Source: Furcasterigmium furcatum
Taxonomy: Eukaryota; Ascomycota; Sordariomycetes; Glomerellales; Plectosphaerellaceae
Length of the DNA: 64,000 bases
NCBI GenBank assembly: GCA_001599815.1
Contig: BCIA01000003.1
Span: forward strand, 1,612,001-1,676,000
Reading direction: 5' to 3'
This document shows, piece after piece, positions 41,751-53,402 of this stretch. Numbering within the stretch: position 1 is the first letter of the stretch; each line of letters begins with the position of its first letter. Made by a program: the position numbers and the translations under genes. The notes under the pieces were generated by a model. That model searched no databases. It saw only the letters and a list, made by a program, of their open reading frames with translations, and was not told the origin of the DNA.

Positions 41751-44388
41751 TCACTGCTGAAAGTGTAGGTAAGGCTGGATGGCTGTCTCGAAGTCCTGCT
41801 CCTCGAGTGCCGCAAGTCGAGTGCCGCGATCATACTGCGACCTCCTTCGGCGCTGCTCGTCCCGAAAATGCTGCCCAGCATTCGGCGTGAAGAGGCCTGG
41901 ATGTCTCGTGTCAGATGGCTCGCACCACCACCAATATGCAGTAATTACGTACCAACATGCTCGGCGTTCTCGCAACTGCGCTTCATTTTCGACTGATTAT
42001 CGGGAGGGGGGAACGCCTCTTCCTGGCCGGCCAGCTCGGGCAATGGTCCATTGGATGTATGGTAAAGCTGCACCCGTCAGAGATGTGGGTAGCGGGAAGG
42101 CGGCTAGAACATGTCTGGCTCACCTTCGGCCTGTAGTGGGCAGCCTCCAGCATCACAGAGCTGTTGCGGAATTTCTGGACCAGACAATCCTTGCCTTGGA
42201 TGGCTATAGCATTGTTAGGATACCGCCAAAATGTAGAAAATTCGAGGGGAACCTACTGGCGTAGGAAATCTCGGCAACTTTGTCGCTTTTGAAACAATTC
42301 CTAGGAAAATGTCAGTCAACGCCGGCATGCCTCGCAATACCACGACTCTCACCATCGTTGATTGCCACGTGCATTGACGAACTACACATTGTTAGACACA
42401 CATCTACTACAGGACGTGGGCATTCACATACGTCGATGATGTCGAGAGGCTTTGATGCGTCAGTGACTTTGCATCCCCGGGGCTGGAAATCAACTCACAT
42501 CAACAAAATTGATGAATGCATATCCTACGCTGGAAGAGATGAAGGATCAGCGCTGCACGAAACAACCTGGGGTGATGGGTGAAGAAGACCTACTTGCAGT
42601 CGTTGGCGAAGTCGATGCGCAAGTACATGAAGTCGTATTTGCCCCAGCTGGACTCGTCAACGATGCGCTTGAGCATCGCCTGGTCGACCTTGTTGGGGAT
42701 GTTGCGGAGCATGATCTAGTTTTCCTCAGTCATGGTTTTCCAGGTTGATTATCATGCACTGTTCGGTATAAGCGAACTTACTGTGGTACGGACGTCGATT
42801 CCCTCTTGAATGCGAGCAACATCGACATGATTATGGTGAGTGGCCACGCTGTAGAAAGAGGATCGACTGACCCGAGCTGCGTGCTGGCGGCGAGAGTCGG
42901 GGCGACCCAGACCAGGCATGGTCCTCGGCTGGCTGTAATCCTCAGGCAAGGGCGCCTTCTGGCCGTGCCGGGGAAGCATGGGTGCTGCAACCTGGTAGTG
43001 ACCCATGGCAGAAGGCGAAGGCTGATGAAAAGGCTGATTGCTGTCCAGCACGTACGCCAGGTTCGGCTGCAGCTGAGGCTGGCATAGGACGGGCCACATG
43101 GCGAAGGGATGCTGCATGTGGAGAGTCATCGGCGGCGGATGAGGAGGCTGCTGGTTTCCGGCCGACTGGTGGCTGCAGTCTTCATGTGTTCCTGTAGTCT
43201 GCATTGAGTGCGACGATGTTGATACCGTAAGGCCGTGCATGGAGTTTGCGAGGCTGCGCTCGAGCTGTGGACTGTGGGCATCGAGACGAGCCGCAGGAGC
43301 TTCCAATCCATCTTCCCGGACGAGGGCCAAATGCACCACAACTCCCTGTATGAGGTCAGAAACCCATTCCTTGTCCATTTCGTGCAGCTCACCTTGAGGT
43401 TGCAACCGTTGTGGCGGGCAACTGCGTTGTCTGCGTTCTCTGCAACAACATATTCGGCGGAAGCATTGTACACGGCCGGACCGTAGAGGCTGGGTAGACG
43501 ACGGAAGTCTTTGAGCTCTCCCTCTGTCTGGAGGAGACCAAAAATGTTGAACTCAGTGCACTCGACATCCAACGATGGGGAGGCTGTTGCGCATGCCAGG
43601 ACAGAGAGCCGGCCGTTGGATGTTAGAAGTGATGACGGGCTACGCGTTACGTCAGTGACACGCAAACCCTCTGGGGCTCTTGCGTGGAGCTTCAGCTCAG
43701 GCCATTCGAAATCTGCCACATAGGTTGCCATGATTGGATTGCCATGGCGGTAGGCATTTTCGAGGACTGCCGCGGCGCTCTTCGAATCTCCAAACTTGAC
43801 AAGGACGCTGCCATTCTGGCAGGCTAACTGCCTCAGTCCCTGCGCCAATACTCCTAGCCTCTCAAGCTTCTACTCCAACAGTCAGTTGATAGGTTGAGGG
43901 AGGGACTTGTTCTCGGGACTCACCTCCAGGAAGGACGTTGCTTCGGCGACCGAGAGACCGCGATCTGGGCGGAATAACTGGATTGACTGTGCCGCGGCCT
44001 GTCCCTTGGTGCCTGGTGAGCATGTCACGTTCAAGTTGTCGGTAGCAGCACCCTGGGTTGGGGGGCTAGAAGCCGCAAAGGTGGTGGAGAAGGGGTGAAA
44101 GGCAGACGCCGTCGGCGACAACTGAGATGCAACCGCGTTTTTGGGACTGACAAATGGGTCCTTGTCGCCAGAGGCAACAACTGCCGGACCCGTGCCTGGA
44201 AATCGCAGAGGTATGGCGCCAGAGGTACCAAGTGCTAGTGACTTCAGGATGCGGGATGACTTGGCTGAGTTCTCTTCGGGTGAGAAGGCTGTCAGACGAG
44301 TATCAGGGGTTCCCTTCAGAGAGTCTGCCCCCCCACTTGAAGAATGGGGAGACGAAGGGTTGAAGGTCGTCGATTCTGTGCGCTCCAT
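41751..44388 (-). CDS. Mei2-like RNA-binding protein (C-terminal Mei2-type RRM)
   Basis: Eleven exons: 44388-43924, 43869-43393, 43345-42782, 42715-42594, 42529-42499, 42449-42432, 42381-42353, 42300-42257, 42203-42124, 42067-41953 and 41896-41751 (696 residues). All junction phases agree. The N-terminal third is Ser/Pro-rich and disordered. Two degenerate RRMs follow (LACQNGSVLVKFGDSKSAA; EFNIFGLLQTEGELKDF), then a His/Gln/Pro-rich linker. The C-terminal Mei2-type RRM spans about 500-640: IMLRNIPNKVDQAMLKRIVD, YDFMYLRIDFANDCNVGYAF, INFVDPLDIIDFVNARGNQRW, CLVQKFRNSSVM. The tail is FTPNAGQHFRDEQRRRRSQY. In fission yeast Mei2 binds meiRNA and starts meiosis; the filamentous homologue's role is less clear. 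The start was taken at MERTEST because its context (ATCATGG) is good; upstream in-frame codons look like leader. Confidence 0.92.
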
Positions 44389-45734
44389 GATGGCAGTGGC
44401 AGGATGAGGCAGAATCAACGGGACGCAAACAGGATGAAAAGCTCCGGTTGAGAGGTGAGAAAGGGGGAGTACTCCGGCTGCAGTCAATCTGAGTGCATTG
44501 GTATGGCGTCCAGTAAGACAGAGTTGGATGGGGATACGCTGAACAGATACAGCGCTGAACAATGGTGACTCAAGTGTCCCGGAGTGCACAGATGCTGGTA
44601 GTTGACACGAGGACTCGACCTGAGGCACTGGTCGAGAGTCGAGGAGATGACTGCTGGTGTGTTGAATGTCGAGGCAGTGGCGGGAAGGGTGGGAGAGATG
44701 GATGATAAAGAGAGGGGGGAGAAATTTCGTGTCTCGTGCGCAAAAATCGGTCTCGACTATGGTCAAGGGGGAGATGGGAAGGAAGGAAGGGGGCTCAACT
44801 GGCAAGAGCTCCTGGTGTATATCTGGCAAGCACGGTATTGAAACCCCCTATCATGACCAGGCAGGGAAGGGGCCGGCCAGTGCACTTTCCTTTCCTCGAG
44901 GGGGCCAAAAAAATATAGGAGGGCAGTAGTTCCCTCGCCGCCGACAAGCGAGAAACACCATGGCACCTGCCAGCGTCTCGGTACCTTTTGAGAACATATG
45001 TGGTAGCTGACATCGTCTGCGGAGTGTTTCACTTCAGTATGGAGGAGTCATATGTCAGTGTGTTAGTCGGCACAACATGACCTGAGGGAGAGCGTCACCT
45101 TGCTTGCCGCTCAACGACCACCAGAGGATGCAACTGGAGCTGGAGCTCTTCGCATTCCAGTGGCCTCAAGTGGCCTGTCGCGGCGCGGAGCCTCTGTGAG
45201 GCCACAGAACCAAAGGCCGCGCTGACGGTGTCACTTCTGGAATAGTACTTTGGAACGGATAGTGCTGTTCTGATGAGAGGGACCACATTAGAAAGTGGCC
45301 CACCGCTGAGAAACCAACATGTGAGTGTAATCATGGCTGATACCTCATTCCCTCACGGTGTCGAAAATATCACGACAAGCAGACTCTGTACACAGAACGT
45401 ACTAGTCATTACACGCTGAATCTAGTCTGTAGGCGAGCGCTGTTTGGATGAGCCCAAGTCCCGTCCTACTATCGTCTATCTGTCAGTCGGCGAAGCGTCT
45501 CCGCCTCGCAGAAAGTCATACACGACCGATCAGGCAGACCGGGCAGACCGGGCAGCCACGGTTGCGTTCCACTTCCGGTGCCTCGGGTGTTTAGGCAGTC
45601 GACGTCGGGCATGCTCGAGATGAGGACTGCATGAACGGCGAGAGCTCGAAACAGACTTGTTGCTGCCTATGGAAAACCAAGGTGGCTTGAGGTCTGCTCC
45701 AGCTCGGGACGATCGAACTATAGATGCGTACATC
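44389..45734. promoter_or_regulatory. Long intergenic: Mei2-like promoter/leader and transporter 3' UTR
   Basis: About 1.35 kb. The stretch upstream of the Mei2-like start (44389-44830) is open in the Mei2 frame but not protein-like and is probably a long 5' leader with CT-rich tracts on the minus strand. Between about 45000 and 45734 I see no gene. Confidence 0.5.
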
Positions 45735-47114
45735 TTACGAGTTCGCGGCGTCCCGGTGGCTCTGGGAGCTAGCACTCATCGGCTGTGACGTGGGGAGTGA
45801 CATCTTGGCCAGCTCCGTTTGTCGAATGCGTGCCCAGGTATAGACGATGCCACTGATGAAACCGATGATAATGGCGGACACGCTCCCGAAGGTCACAGGT
45901 GCGTCAAAGAAGACGAGCCCGCTGACAGCAAGAGGGAGCTTATTCAAGGCTCCAACCATCGAGTATGTTGTCGAAGAGGTGACACGGATACACCACGCCG
46001 AGCAGTACGAAATGAAGATTGCGCAAAGTCCAGAGTAGATCATGCCGATGAAAAGGCTATTGCGACTTTCGACAGGGAAATTCTTGGCCAGGTTCACTGA
46101 TGACCAATCCTCGGCAAGGAGCGAGCAGACCACGAGAACCGGGATTGTCAAGAGGTTGTTGTAGAACATTGCTGTGGAACCAGTCAACAGTCGGATCAAC
46201 CAGTCCAGTTTTGATCACTTACTGTCCCAGTCCTTGAAGTTCATCTTCTTGATGACCTTCCGCATCCCGAGGATGTACGCGGCGGTGCAAAAGACGTTGA
46301 AACCCATCCAGGCGTAACCCGCATTGAGCGTCGAGATCGCCTCGGACGCGTCCTGGTTCCCTACAGCTCCGTAGATCGCATGCTGGATGTCTGCCCAGGC
46401 AGCGACCACGGAGCTGAGAACCATCAGGCCGAAGGACAGCAGCGCAATCGGTGTGACATTGCCGCCGAACCAGAGGACCTCGCCATACGCAATAACGATG
46501 ATGGTCAAGTTCTTGAAGATTGTGTAGACAGGAACCGAGAGGAATTGTAGTGCTTTCGTACTGGTGTATATCATGCCAACTAGCAGTAGAGAGATGGGAA
46601 ACCCTGGCGAGGAGGTCAGCGTGGGTCGAGCCAGCATATGGGGGCGCCAGGCACTTGCATTTCCTTGCTTTGTCCTGGTCAAAAGGCGCCAAATTTCGGA
46701 TCACTCCGATATTCTTGCAGATTTGAATTGCCACAACGCAGACAATAGCCTGTCGCCCAGTGTCAGCGTCCTGGATTGCCGTGCAACCACACCCGGTGCT
46801 GGGCCATCGAGAGGGTTAAAGTAACCTACCTGGACCCCAAGGTAGAAGAAGTTCAGGTTCCAGAACTTGCCAGAGACGACAAATTTATTGACAACCGTCA
46901 TGCTGATAGAGGAAAAGCAGTAGGCCAAGATCGAGGCACCAGGGCTGTTGTCTATCTTGCTCATCTGCGTCGCCAGCGTATCTCGAGAGCCATGTGATGA
47001 GGAATGGCGAGACGGGGACCGAGAAAGAAACCCGATCTTCTCGCCTGCAGGACTGCGCGAGCCAGAACCCAGAGGGCCAAGGTCAAGGTCCTCGTTCTTT
47101 TTGTCGGACATCAT
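45735..47114 (-). CDS. VRG4: GDP-mannose transporter (Vrg4/GMT type)
   Basis: Four exons: 47114-46830, 46749-46659, 46603-46223 and 46171-45735 (397 residues). The intron 46658-46604 has a GC donor (GCAAGT) and joins KARK to WFPISLLLVGMIY as in homologues; the others are GT..AG. The product is a multi-span Golgi membrane protein of the nucleotide-sugar transporter family. SMTVVNKFVVSG is in the first helices, the GALNKLPLAV motif (the nucleotide-binding GALNK loop of Vrg4) is present, and further helices include FISYCSAWCIRVTSST. It brings GDP-mannose into the Golgi lumen for mannosylation of proteins and lipids in exchange for GMP. The N-terminus is acidic then Ser/Arg-rich and cytosolic. 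Two consecutive ATGs at 47114 and 47111 are possible starts. Confidence 0.95.
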
Positions 47115-47587
47115 GTCGACTGAATGCTCTGTGGGGGAACGATCGCGCTGTAGCTTCAGATGGTTGTACCGTAGTGCTCGGACATGGGTGGCGGTCGTAA
47201 TGTCGGTCCAAAATCTCGGAGTGTCGTCGTGGGAAGCTGTTGTGACCGAATTGCTCTGGCTGCGTGAGGGCTGTTCATATGCGACCACCTGGCCGGAGAA
47301 TAGTTCGCGAAGTTCGAGGCCGACGCGCTGGAATGGGGTGGACACGCTGCGTGTTCACATGTGGGGATACCTGCTGTGCGACCCAATGGGATCGTGCTTT
47401 AGAAGTACCTCCAACGTCACCGAGGCCTACCTTGCTACAGGGTACCTTAGGCAGGTACCGGTACCTACTTGAGCGACCGAGGACGGACGGGAGCATGCCA
47501 GTGACGTACCACAGGTACCGCCTCGGCTCCACAGGGATGGAGTGTCTTGATAGGTATTCGATTATCGAGGCGATCGGTTCATTCGCT
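47115..47587. promoter_or_regulatory. Transporter promoter region
   Basis: About 470 bases upstream of the transporter start and downstream of the dehydrogenase stop (same strand). It contains several GGTACC/GGTACCT-like hexamers at 47440-47520 (AGGGTACCTT, CAGGTACCGGTACC, CAGGTACC) of unknown meaning. No gene seen. Confidence 0.45.
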
Positions 47588-48741
47588 TCAGGGGGGTGCC
47601 GTGCCGTCCAGGCTGGGACTGTCATCCTCCAAAACTACCTTACTAGCATCAAGCTGACCACCTTCCCCCTGCTCTGCTTGCTCCAGAACTGCCGGGAAGT
47701 TGAGATGTTTCCAGTCCTCCAATTCCTCGGTCACCGACCGTAGTCTGTCTCGAATACTCTCGATGGCATAGCTCCCCAGGAGTAGACGGAGAGGCGGGTA
47801 CGAGCAGTGACCCAGCTGCCAGACAAGCTCAGCACACTTGACTGCGCTCGTCGGCTGTCGATCACCTAGCCATTGGACCATCCTTTTGGCATGAAGCGCC
47901 GGGGAGGTCGCCGAAGCATAGGCCTCACTCGCGGGCTTCACGAGAAAGTGGCCCCAGGTTGGTAACGGGTTCACAGCCGAGTCAGGTTCATCCCGCCGGA
48001 CGAGTCCTGGCTCAACCAGGGTCGCCCTAACGTTGTAGGCGTCCGTTTCGTAAAGCATGGCCTCTATCAGGCCCTCAACAGCGTACTTGGTGGCGCAGTA
48101 CGGTCCGAGACCCGGAACACCAAGGGCGCCAGACGTTGAGCTGAAAATCAGGTAACGCCCTCCATTCTGCCTGCGAAAATATGGCAGGCTGGCCTGGATG
48201 ATGTTCAGCGTTCCCATGAAATTCGTCTCGAATTGACTGCGGATGTCGTGTTCATCTTGGTCCTCGCACGCAGCGATCACGCCATAGCCCGAGCAGTTGG
48301 CCACCACATCAATACGGCCAAATCTGCCCTGGGCTTCTTGAATGACGCGGGCCACCGAGTCTGCCGCTCGCACGTCGCAGAGGGTACCGAGATAGTTTTT
48401 ACCCTGCCCTGCCTCGCGCATCTCTCGAGAAGTGGTTTCGAACACTCTCCCTGCTGAGGTGACGAGATCGCCCCGTGACAAAGCGCACTTCACGAGCGAC
48501 CTGCCCATGTGACCAGTACCGCCGAACACCTACCCAGCAAGGATTTAGCGTGTGTATCTTCGGGCGCCCGGAACCGGGGAAGAGGGTGAGTTTCAGGGGG
48601 ACTTACAACCCATGACAGCTGCTTCCTGGGGTGGTCTGGGTGAGGTGGCTCACAGCTTGCCGGCAACCGAAGTCGAGTAGTCCGGTAGCCGCTCTCGATG
48701 GTTTCCGGGTGACCATTCTGGTCCTCAGCGTGGCTATCCAT
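47588..48741 (-). CDS. Short-chain dehydrogenase/reductase
   Basis: Two exons: 48741-48607 and 48529-47588 (358 residues), intron 77 nt with GTAAGT donor and GGTAG acceptor. Rossmann fold with the dinucleotide motif GGTGHMG (about residues 48-54, an atypical TGxxxGxG), CDVRAADSV, ANCSGYG in place of the usual NNAG, catalytic Ser in IFSSTSGALG (about 176) and YCATK (Tyr189, Lys193). This is classical SDR architecture with a C-terminal extension; the first 40 residues are extra and not conserved-looking. Substrate and cofactor preference cannot be read from the sequence. The neighbours are unrelated housekeeping genes, so context gives no hint of a pathway. Confidence 0.88.
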
Positions 48742-49276
48742 GATTCAGGGCTCCCTGAGCTGGCAGGTATGCCTCAGTGACTGCCCATTACTTTCAGCAC
48801 TGTTGCCATGGGACCGTGGTGAAGGAAAGCAAGCCGTGGAGAAATGAATGTCGGGGGCGGGGTTGGAGCGGTGCTACTCGGTGCCAGGAGGCGTACTAAA
48901 TTGAACCCCAAGTGCCGGGGCATGGGTGGTGGCTGTGGAGCCTCGGGGCCGGCTGGGCAGGCACTCCTACACCAAGACTCGAAAAACACATGTCTGTCGT
49001 CTGCGCCTGGCATCCAGTACTCATGGTTTCAATTCTGTTCCTTTCTGCCACCTATCGAGAAGGAGGGGTCCTACTCAGTCCCGGACATATCTACACTCTC
49101 GGCAGGTCGCTTCTTCTATCCACCTCGATTCATTGCTAGAGGTGCCGATCAACAAAGGCACGGTCGACACCCCCCTGGACCCTGGAAGAGCCTTCCATCA
49201 TTACCCATATGCCTAAGTACCCAGAGTCATTTCGCCGAAAAGATATGGCCCTAGCCCAGGAGCGCGGCCTGGCCAC
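48742..49276. other. Intergenic region
   Basis: About 535 bases between the dioxygenase stop and the dehydrogenase start (both minus). It has a C/G-rich middle with GGGGCGGGG-like runs near 48853. No supported gene; presumably dehydrogenase promoter and dioxygenase 3' UTR. Confidence 0.5.
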
Positions 49277-49991
49277 TCAGGCGGCAGAGCCGGCAAGGAA
49301 TCCTTGAATGTAGGACTGGCGATGAGGGTTGGCTTCGAGGTCCTCGGATCTGTTGAGAGGTGTCCATTTAGGCTCGTCTTTGAAGAGCCGCATGGCCTTG
49401 ATGTACTGTTTTCGCGTCAGCTAGAGTGGACGCGGGAGCTCTCTTCTCCTCCTCGGACCGCTTAAACTCACATTCGATTCGTCGGTCGTGAAGCGGTGAT
49501 AGATCCCGGCAGGGAGAATGATCAGGTCGTTCTGAAAATGTGTTAGACCGGGGTGACCATCGTCGAGATGGACAGACGGCGGTTTCACCTTCTCAACTCG
49601 AATCCTGACCCATTGATCGTCCACGCTGCGCACATCGAAGTAGCCCTGGCCGTCGCGAACGTAGCGGATTTCTTCGTCCTCGTGGAGATGTTCGTGGAAA
49701 AACATCTTGACCTTCTCCTCATAGACATCCCCCATCTTCTCGGGGGACACAACAATCTCGTCGCGGTTTCGATACCCTCGCTCAGAAGCAAGCTTGTTGA
49801 CTCCGTCAATATCGCCGATGCTGAAGTAATGGACGCCGAGACTCTCCAGCCCGTCAACGCCCACTGTCCTGCCGGAATCGTGTGGCAGACGTTGATCACC
49901 CTGTCCTGAGGTCAGCCCTCAAGGCAGTGGATTGGAGGGGTAACACTTGAGCGTCTCTCACAGGGAGGTTATCAAACCAGTATGCCTTCAT
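49277..49991 (-). CDS. ADI1: Acireductone dioxygenase (methionine salvage)
   Basis: Three exons: 49991-49962, 49900-49472 and 49405-49277 (195 residues). Exon 1 has only ten codons (MKAYWFDNLP) and joins in phase to GDQRLPHDSGR as in the family; introns are 61 and 66 nt with GTGAGA and GTGAGT donors. This is a cupin metalloenzyme: ligands are visible in FFHEHLHEDEEIRYV (two His and the Glu) and in the last His of LPAGIYHRFT. It cleaves 1,2-dihydroxy-3-keto-5-methylthiopentene with O2 to formate and 2-keto-4-methylthiobutyrate (Fe form), the penultimate step of the methionine salvage cycle. C-terminal YIKAMRLFKDEPKW is conserved. Confidence 0.95.
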
Positions 49992-50752
49992 TGTAAAGAT
50001 GTGGGGGTTCTGCACCAGGTTATCGTTCCACGCAAGTTGAGTCGGAATATCCGTGAAGAGAAAGAAAAAAAGGATAAGCTGTTCTCTGACCGTGTGATTG
50101 ATGTTGGGTTCACAAGTTGGGCCAAATGACGCAAGAAACCCCAGGTGGGGTCTCGCGCGATCGCACGTGGGGCCGCTGGTGGTCCGGCTGGTGTTTGCAG
50201 CAAAGGGGACACCTGATATGCGAGAAACTGGTGAGATGCGATCGTCTTCCAGCACCATCTGCTTCCAGGCTTGTCACAGTCACAGTCACAGTCGCAGGGA
50301 GCGCCAAACGAGTCTCTGTAACACTGTAGACCCTGTTTCGCGATATCTACCACTAGTACCTAGAACCAAGGCATTTGGACATGAATGTCGCCTGAACTTT
50401 AGTGCTGGACGTTTCCTCCTCAAGTTCCCAACCAACGTCGCATACTCGTCCCATTCATAGGCCTGCCCATGCGTCCTCCTTCAACACCATGCCGTTCCAT
50501 GTGGGCAGCACCCAGCCGTCATTCGACTGGACGGCCACCCCCACAGGTTCAGCGCCACAAGCGACACCGCGAGGCGAATCACAGGGGTGTCATGCCAGCA
50601 TTGAATGTGAGTCCTGCGTTCAATCTCAGGGGCTTGCGAGTGGGGGTCCTTTTCAGAGCCCCATGCCAAGCTGTTCCCTGCTGCTGCCGTCGCCGCTGGT
50701 TGTTCTCCCTTGACGGCCCGCATCTTGGCGAGATGACACTATCGGGTATGGC
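49992..50752. promoter_or_regulatory. Dioxygenase promoter and Derlin 3' region
   Basis: About 760 bases. A GTCACA/CACAGT hexamer repeat lies at about 50273-50296. Open frames between 50400 and 50740 have no recognisable similarity and poor composition, so I do not call a gene. Confidence 0.45.
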
Positions 50753-51557
50753 TCATCGAACCTCTGGGCCTACATCAGGGGCACCCATGGCGAGAACTTC
50801 ATTGTTGATACCATTGGAGGTATCAACGTCGTTGTCGGCAGGTCTCCTCTCAAACAGCCGCCGCCACCACGTGGGAGGATCCAAGGGCCGCGAGCCATTG
50901 TGTAGGGGAGGGTACACGTCTGTAAAGAAATACCATACGTGACCAATGACAACACCCATAATCTCGTCCTTTGGGATGGTGCCGTGCAGAACGAGACTGA
51001 AGCCCATGAGGAACCATGGAAGGTACGGCGCCGTGAAGACGAGGAGGCCGAGAAAGCTGAGCCTCGTGTCTGGGTTCCGGCGGGACCAAATATAGACGAG
51101 CGTGGAGGACAGCGGATGGCCCAAGAAGGGCATAGAGACCAGGGGTGAGAGAAGGAGAAGACTCGACATGGCATACATAAGCAACCATGAAAAATGAGCG
51201 GGCGAGCGTCCTGAAGACTCCTCAATCAGCCTCGCGTAGCGTTGGAGGAAGTAGACGTGGAAGATAAGGTCGAGGGAAAACGGTCCGAAGTAGAGGAAGG
51301 TGGTTAAGAGCCGCCAGTACTGTCGCGAATGTATTAGTACGGCTTCTTGTCTTCAGTCATTTACTGGGGCAACTTACCTGAGACTTGACGAAAACAGCAC
51401 GAAAGCTGTAGAAAAGCTGATAAGGTGTAACAATCTGACATTGGACCAGAGCGCTTGTGAGAACCGTGGCTGTCGTCCACCATCTCGTACAGATGGGCAT
51501 CTCCCAGAACCAAGTCTCCAAGGGGAGCCTCCCACCGTCTCCCATCATCTGATCCAT
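50753..51557 (-). CDS. DER1: Derlin (Der1-like ERAD membrane protein)
   Basis: Two exons: 51557-51378 and 51319-50753 (248 residues), intron 58 nt (GTAAGT...GACAG). The product is a rhomboid-type pseudoprotease of the ER membrane with several transmembrane helices. The family signature is clear: PICTRWWTTATVLTS, an FYSFRAVFVKSQYWRLLTTF segment across the splice, FGPFSLDLIFHVYFLQRYAR (helix 2), the WR motif, and VIGHVWYFFTDVYPP in the last helices. It lacks the rhomboid Ser/His catalytic pair. Family knowledge: Derlins retrotranslocate misfolded ER proteins together with Hrd1. The C-terminal cytosolic tail is short and Asn/Asp-rich. It is divergent from the CENP-A gene. Confidence 0.94.
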
Positions 51558-52387
51558 TTTTGCCGGCGGGGTTTTGGTGTTCAAGTTGTCGAGGCTGGAA
51601 GTTTGATCGAGCTCATTGCCTTGCGCAACAACCTTTGGGACAAAGGACAGCAGTGATGCAAACACTTGTCCTTGAATTGGGTGGTAGGCGGGTGTTCAAG
51701 GTGCAGCACGTCCGCTCAGAAGGGCTCTCCAGTATCAGATGTGGTCATCTCGTAGACTTCCGGCGACCACTGAAAAATATGAGGTATGCTGGAGCGGGGA
51801 ACGAGGAGCGAAAGTACGTTGCCGTACTTGACAGATTGTGCCGAACGTAATCGCCTCGTCGGATGATGACGGTCGAGGGTAGGAAGGTCGAGCGTCATCA
51901 GTCGTTACATAATCAATAGCTAGGTGGCCTCATGCGGCCGGGTGGGGGTGGGAGCTTGGACCAGTTCCGGATGGTGGCTTGACCCATGTTTAATGGTCTC
52001 GTCGCGAAAAATCGCGGGGCTGGCGATTTTGGCCCCGTCAGGTCTTCCCAGTCGCGTCATTCCGCGACCGCTCAGCCCCCTGGGCACGAGTTTCCCTTTC
52101 TCCTCGCTTCCACCTTCACCAGCTTGTTCGCAGCAATATATTGTCTCTGGTCTTTCATCAGAGAGCTGGCGTTGCTGCTCTGCATTCAAAGCGTGCCATT
52201 GTCGACTTCCAGGCTACACTATCCCTCTTTGTCTCTGTCCATTGACCTCGGTCTATAAAGACGATCCCTACCAATTGTCCCAATCCTCGTGGTTTCGACT
52301 GCGACAAACTCGAGTTGAGGTGCTACAGGATCCGGGCACCTCTCTGCGCTTTGTTCTGCCAAGGACCCTGGACACTCGCATCACGAG
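51558..52387. promoter_or_regulatory. Bidirectional promoter, Derlin / CENP-A
   Basis: About 830 bases between divergent starts. The CENP-A proximal part is CT-rich (TTTCCCTTTCTCCTCGCTTC near 52090). No TATA or clearly known element recognised. Confidence 0.5.
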
Positions 52388-52921
52388 ATGCCTCCGCGGA
52401 AGGGTGCTAGAAAGTCGGATGCAGCCAGACGCAGGTCACGGCCGAGTGATGTCCAGCGTATGTTAGCTTCAGTGTAGTCGATCAAGGGTCAATCACTAAC
52501 ACGATCTCCCGCAGCTGGCGACCCAGTCCCTCAGCGAGCAAAGAAGAGATACCGCCCAGGCACGGTGGCGCTCCGCGAGATTCGCCGATATCAGAACAGC
52601 ACTGACCTGTTGTTGCGGAAACTGCCCTTTGCGCGTCTGGTGAGTCGATAAATCGTAACAAGACATGCTCTCAGGAGGCGCCATACTGACTCGAGTGTCG
52701 CGCAGGTTCGCGAGATCGCAATGGGCTTCCGACCGAGAGAAGAAGAGATGCGATGGCAGTCGCAAGCAATACAAGCATTGCAGGAAGCTGCGGAGGCTTT
52801 CATGGTCCACCTCTTCGAAGACACAAACCTTTGCGCTATCCACGCCAAAAGGGTGACCATCATGCAGAAAGACATCCAGTTGGCAAGACGCATACGTGGC
52901 GCGTGGGGCGGTTTAGGTTGA
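52388..52921 (+). CDS. Centromeric histone H3 variant (CENP-A/CenH3)
   Basis: Three exons: 52388-52457, 52515-52639 and 52706-52921 (136 residues); introns 57 and 66 nt, phases consistent. The N-tail is basic and differs from canonical H3 (MPPRKGARKSDAARRRSRP instead of the ARTKQTARKS pattern). The histone fold begins with YRPGTVALREIRRYQNSTD, followed by LLLRKLPFARLVREIA. Loop 1 is longer than in H3 (GFRPREEEMRWQ), the hallmark of CENP-A, within the region known as the CENP-A targeting domain. Helix 2 and the C-terminus are FEDTNLCAIHAKRVTIMQK and ARRIRGAWGGLG. Replaces H3 in centromeric nucleosomes and specifies kinetochore position. Canonical H3 would retain EIAQDFKTDLRFQ, so this is not H3. 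Confidence 0.96.
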
Positions 52922-53402
52922 AGCGTCACGAATTGGACTGGGTCGGCCATGTTTTAGGCGTTTGGAGTATCCAGCTGTTGGGCTTGTTGAGAATAATACC
53001 CCGGAATGATTCTGAGAGTTGGACCTGTCGGAGGGTGGTGCTCGCGTTGCGCCGACTGTTAGCGAGGTCGTCGCCTTTGGCGCGTATGTATTATTTATTC
53101 CATGTTATCTTGGCATAATGAAGCCGTTGCACTTGACCTGGGAAGACAAGACGGGATGCGATGCTTCCATGCTAATGTGTGATGGAAGTTCTTGGTATGA
53201 TCCTGACTGTCACGTACTAACCTGTGTACTTGCGATAGCTACCCCAGATATGATGACGCCTTAGGTAATGCTCATGTGGGGCCGTGTTTAGTACATTCCT
53301 CGACGCCGTTCAACACCCGTCATCGTTCTCGACCCGGCCTGGTAGTATCCTTCAGTCCTTCCAAATCGGCTTTCTCGAACGTAGCAGCGTGGCCATTAAA
53401 CC
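52922..53402. other. Intergenic region
   Basis: About 480 bases between CENP-A and the FUN14-family gene (both plus). It would hold the CENP-A 3' UTR and the promoter of the next gene. No further gene seen. Confidence 0.5.

Noticed and set aside
41779..42264. 161-codon plus-strand frame downstream of the SLP1-like gene.
   Set aside because: It overlaps conserved exons of the Mei2-like gene on the other strand.
50402..50942. Overlapping plus-strand frames of 103 and 157 codons between the dioxygenase and Derlin.
   Set aside because: No recognisable domain, and one overlaps the Derlin C-terminus antisense.
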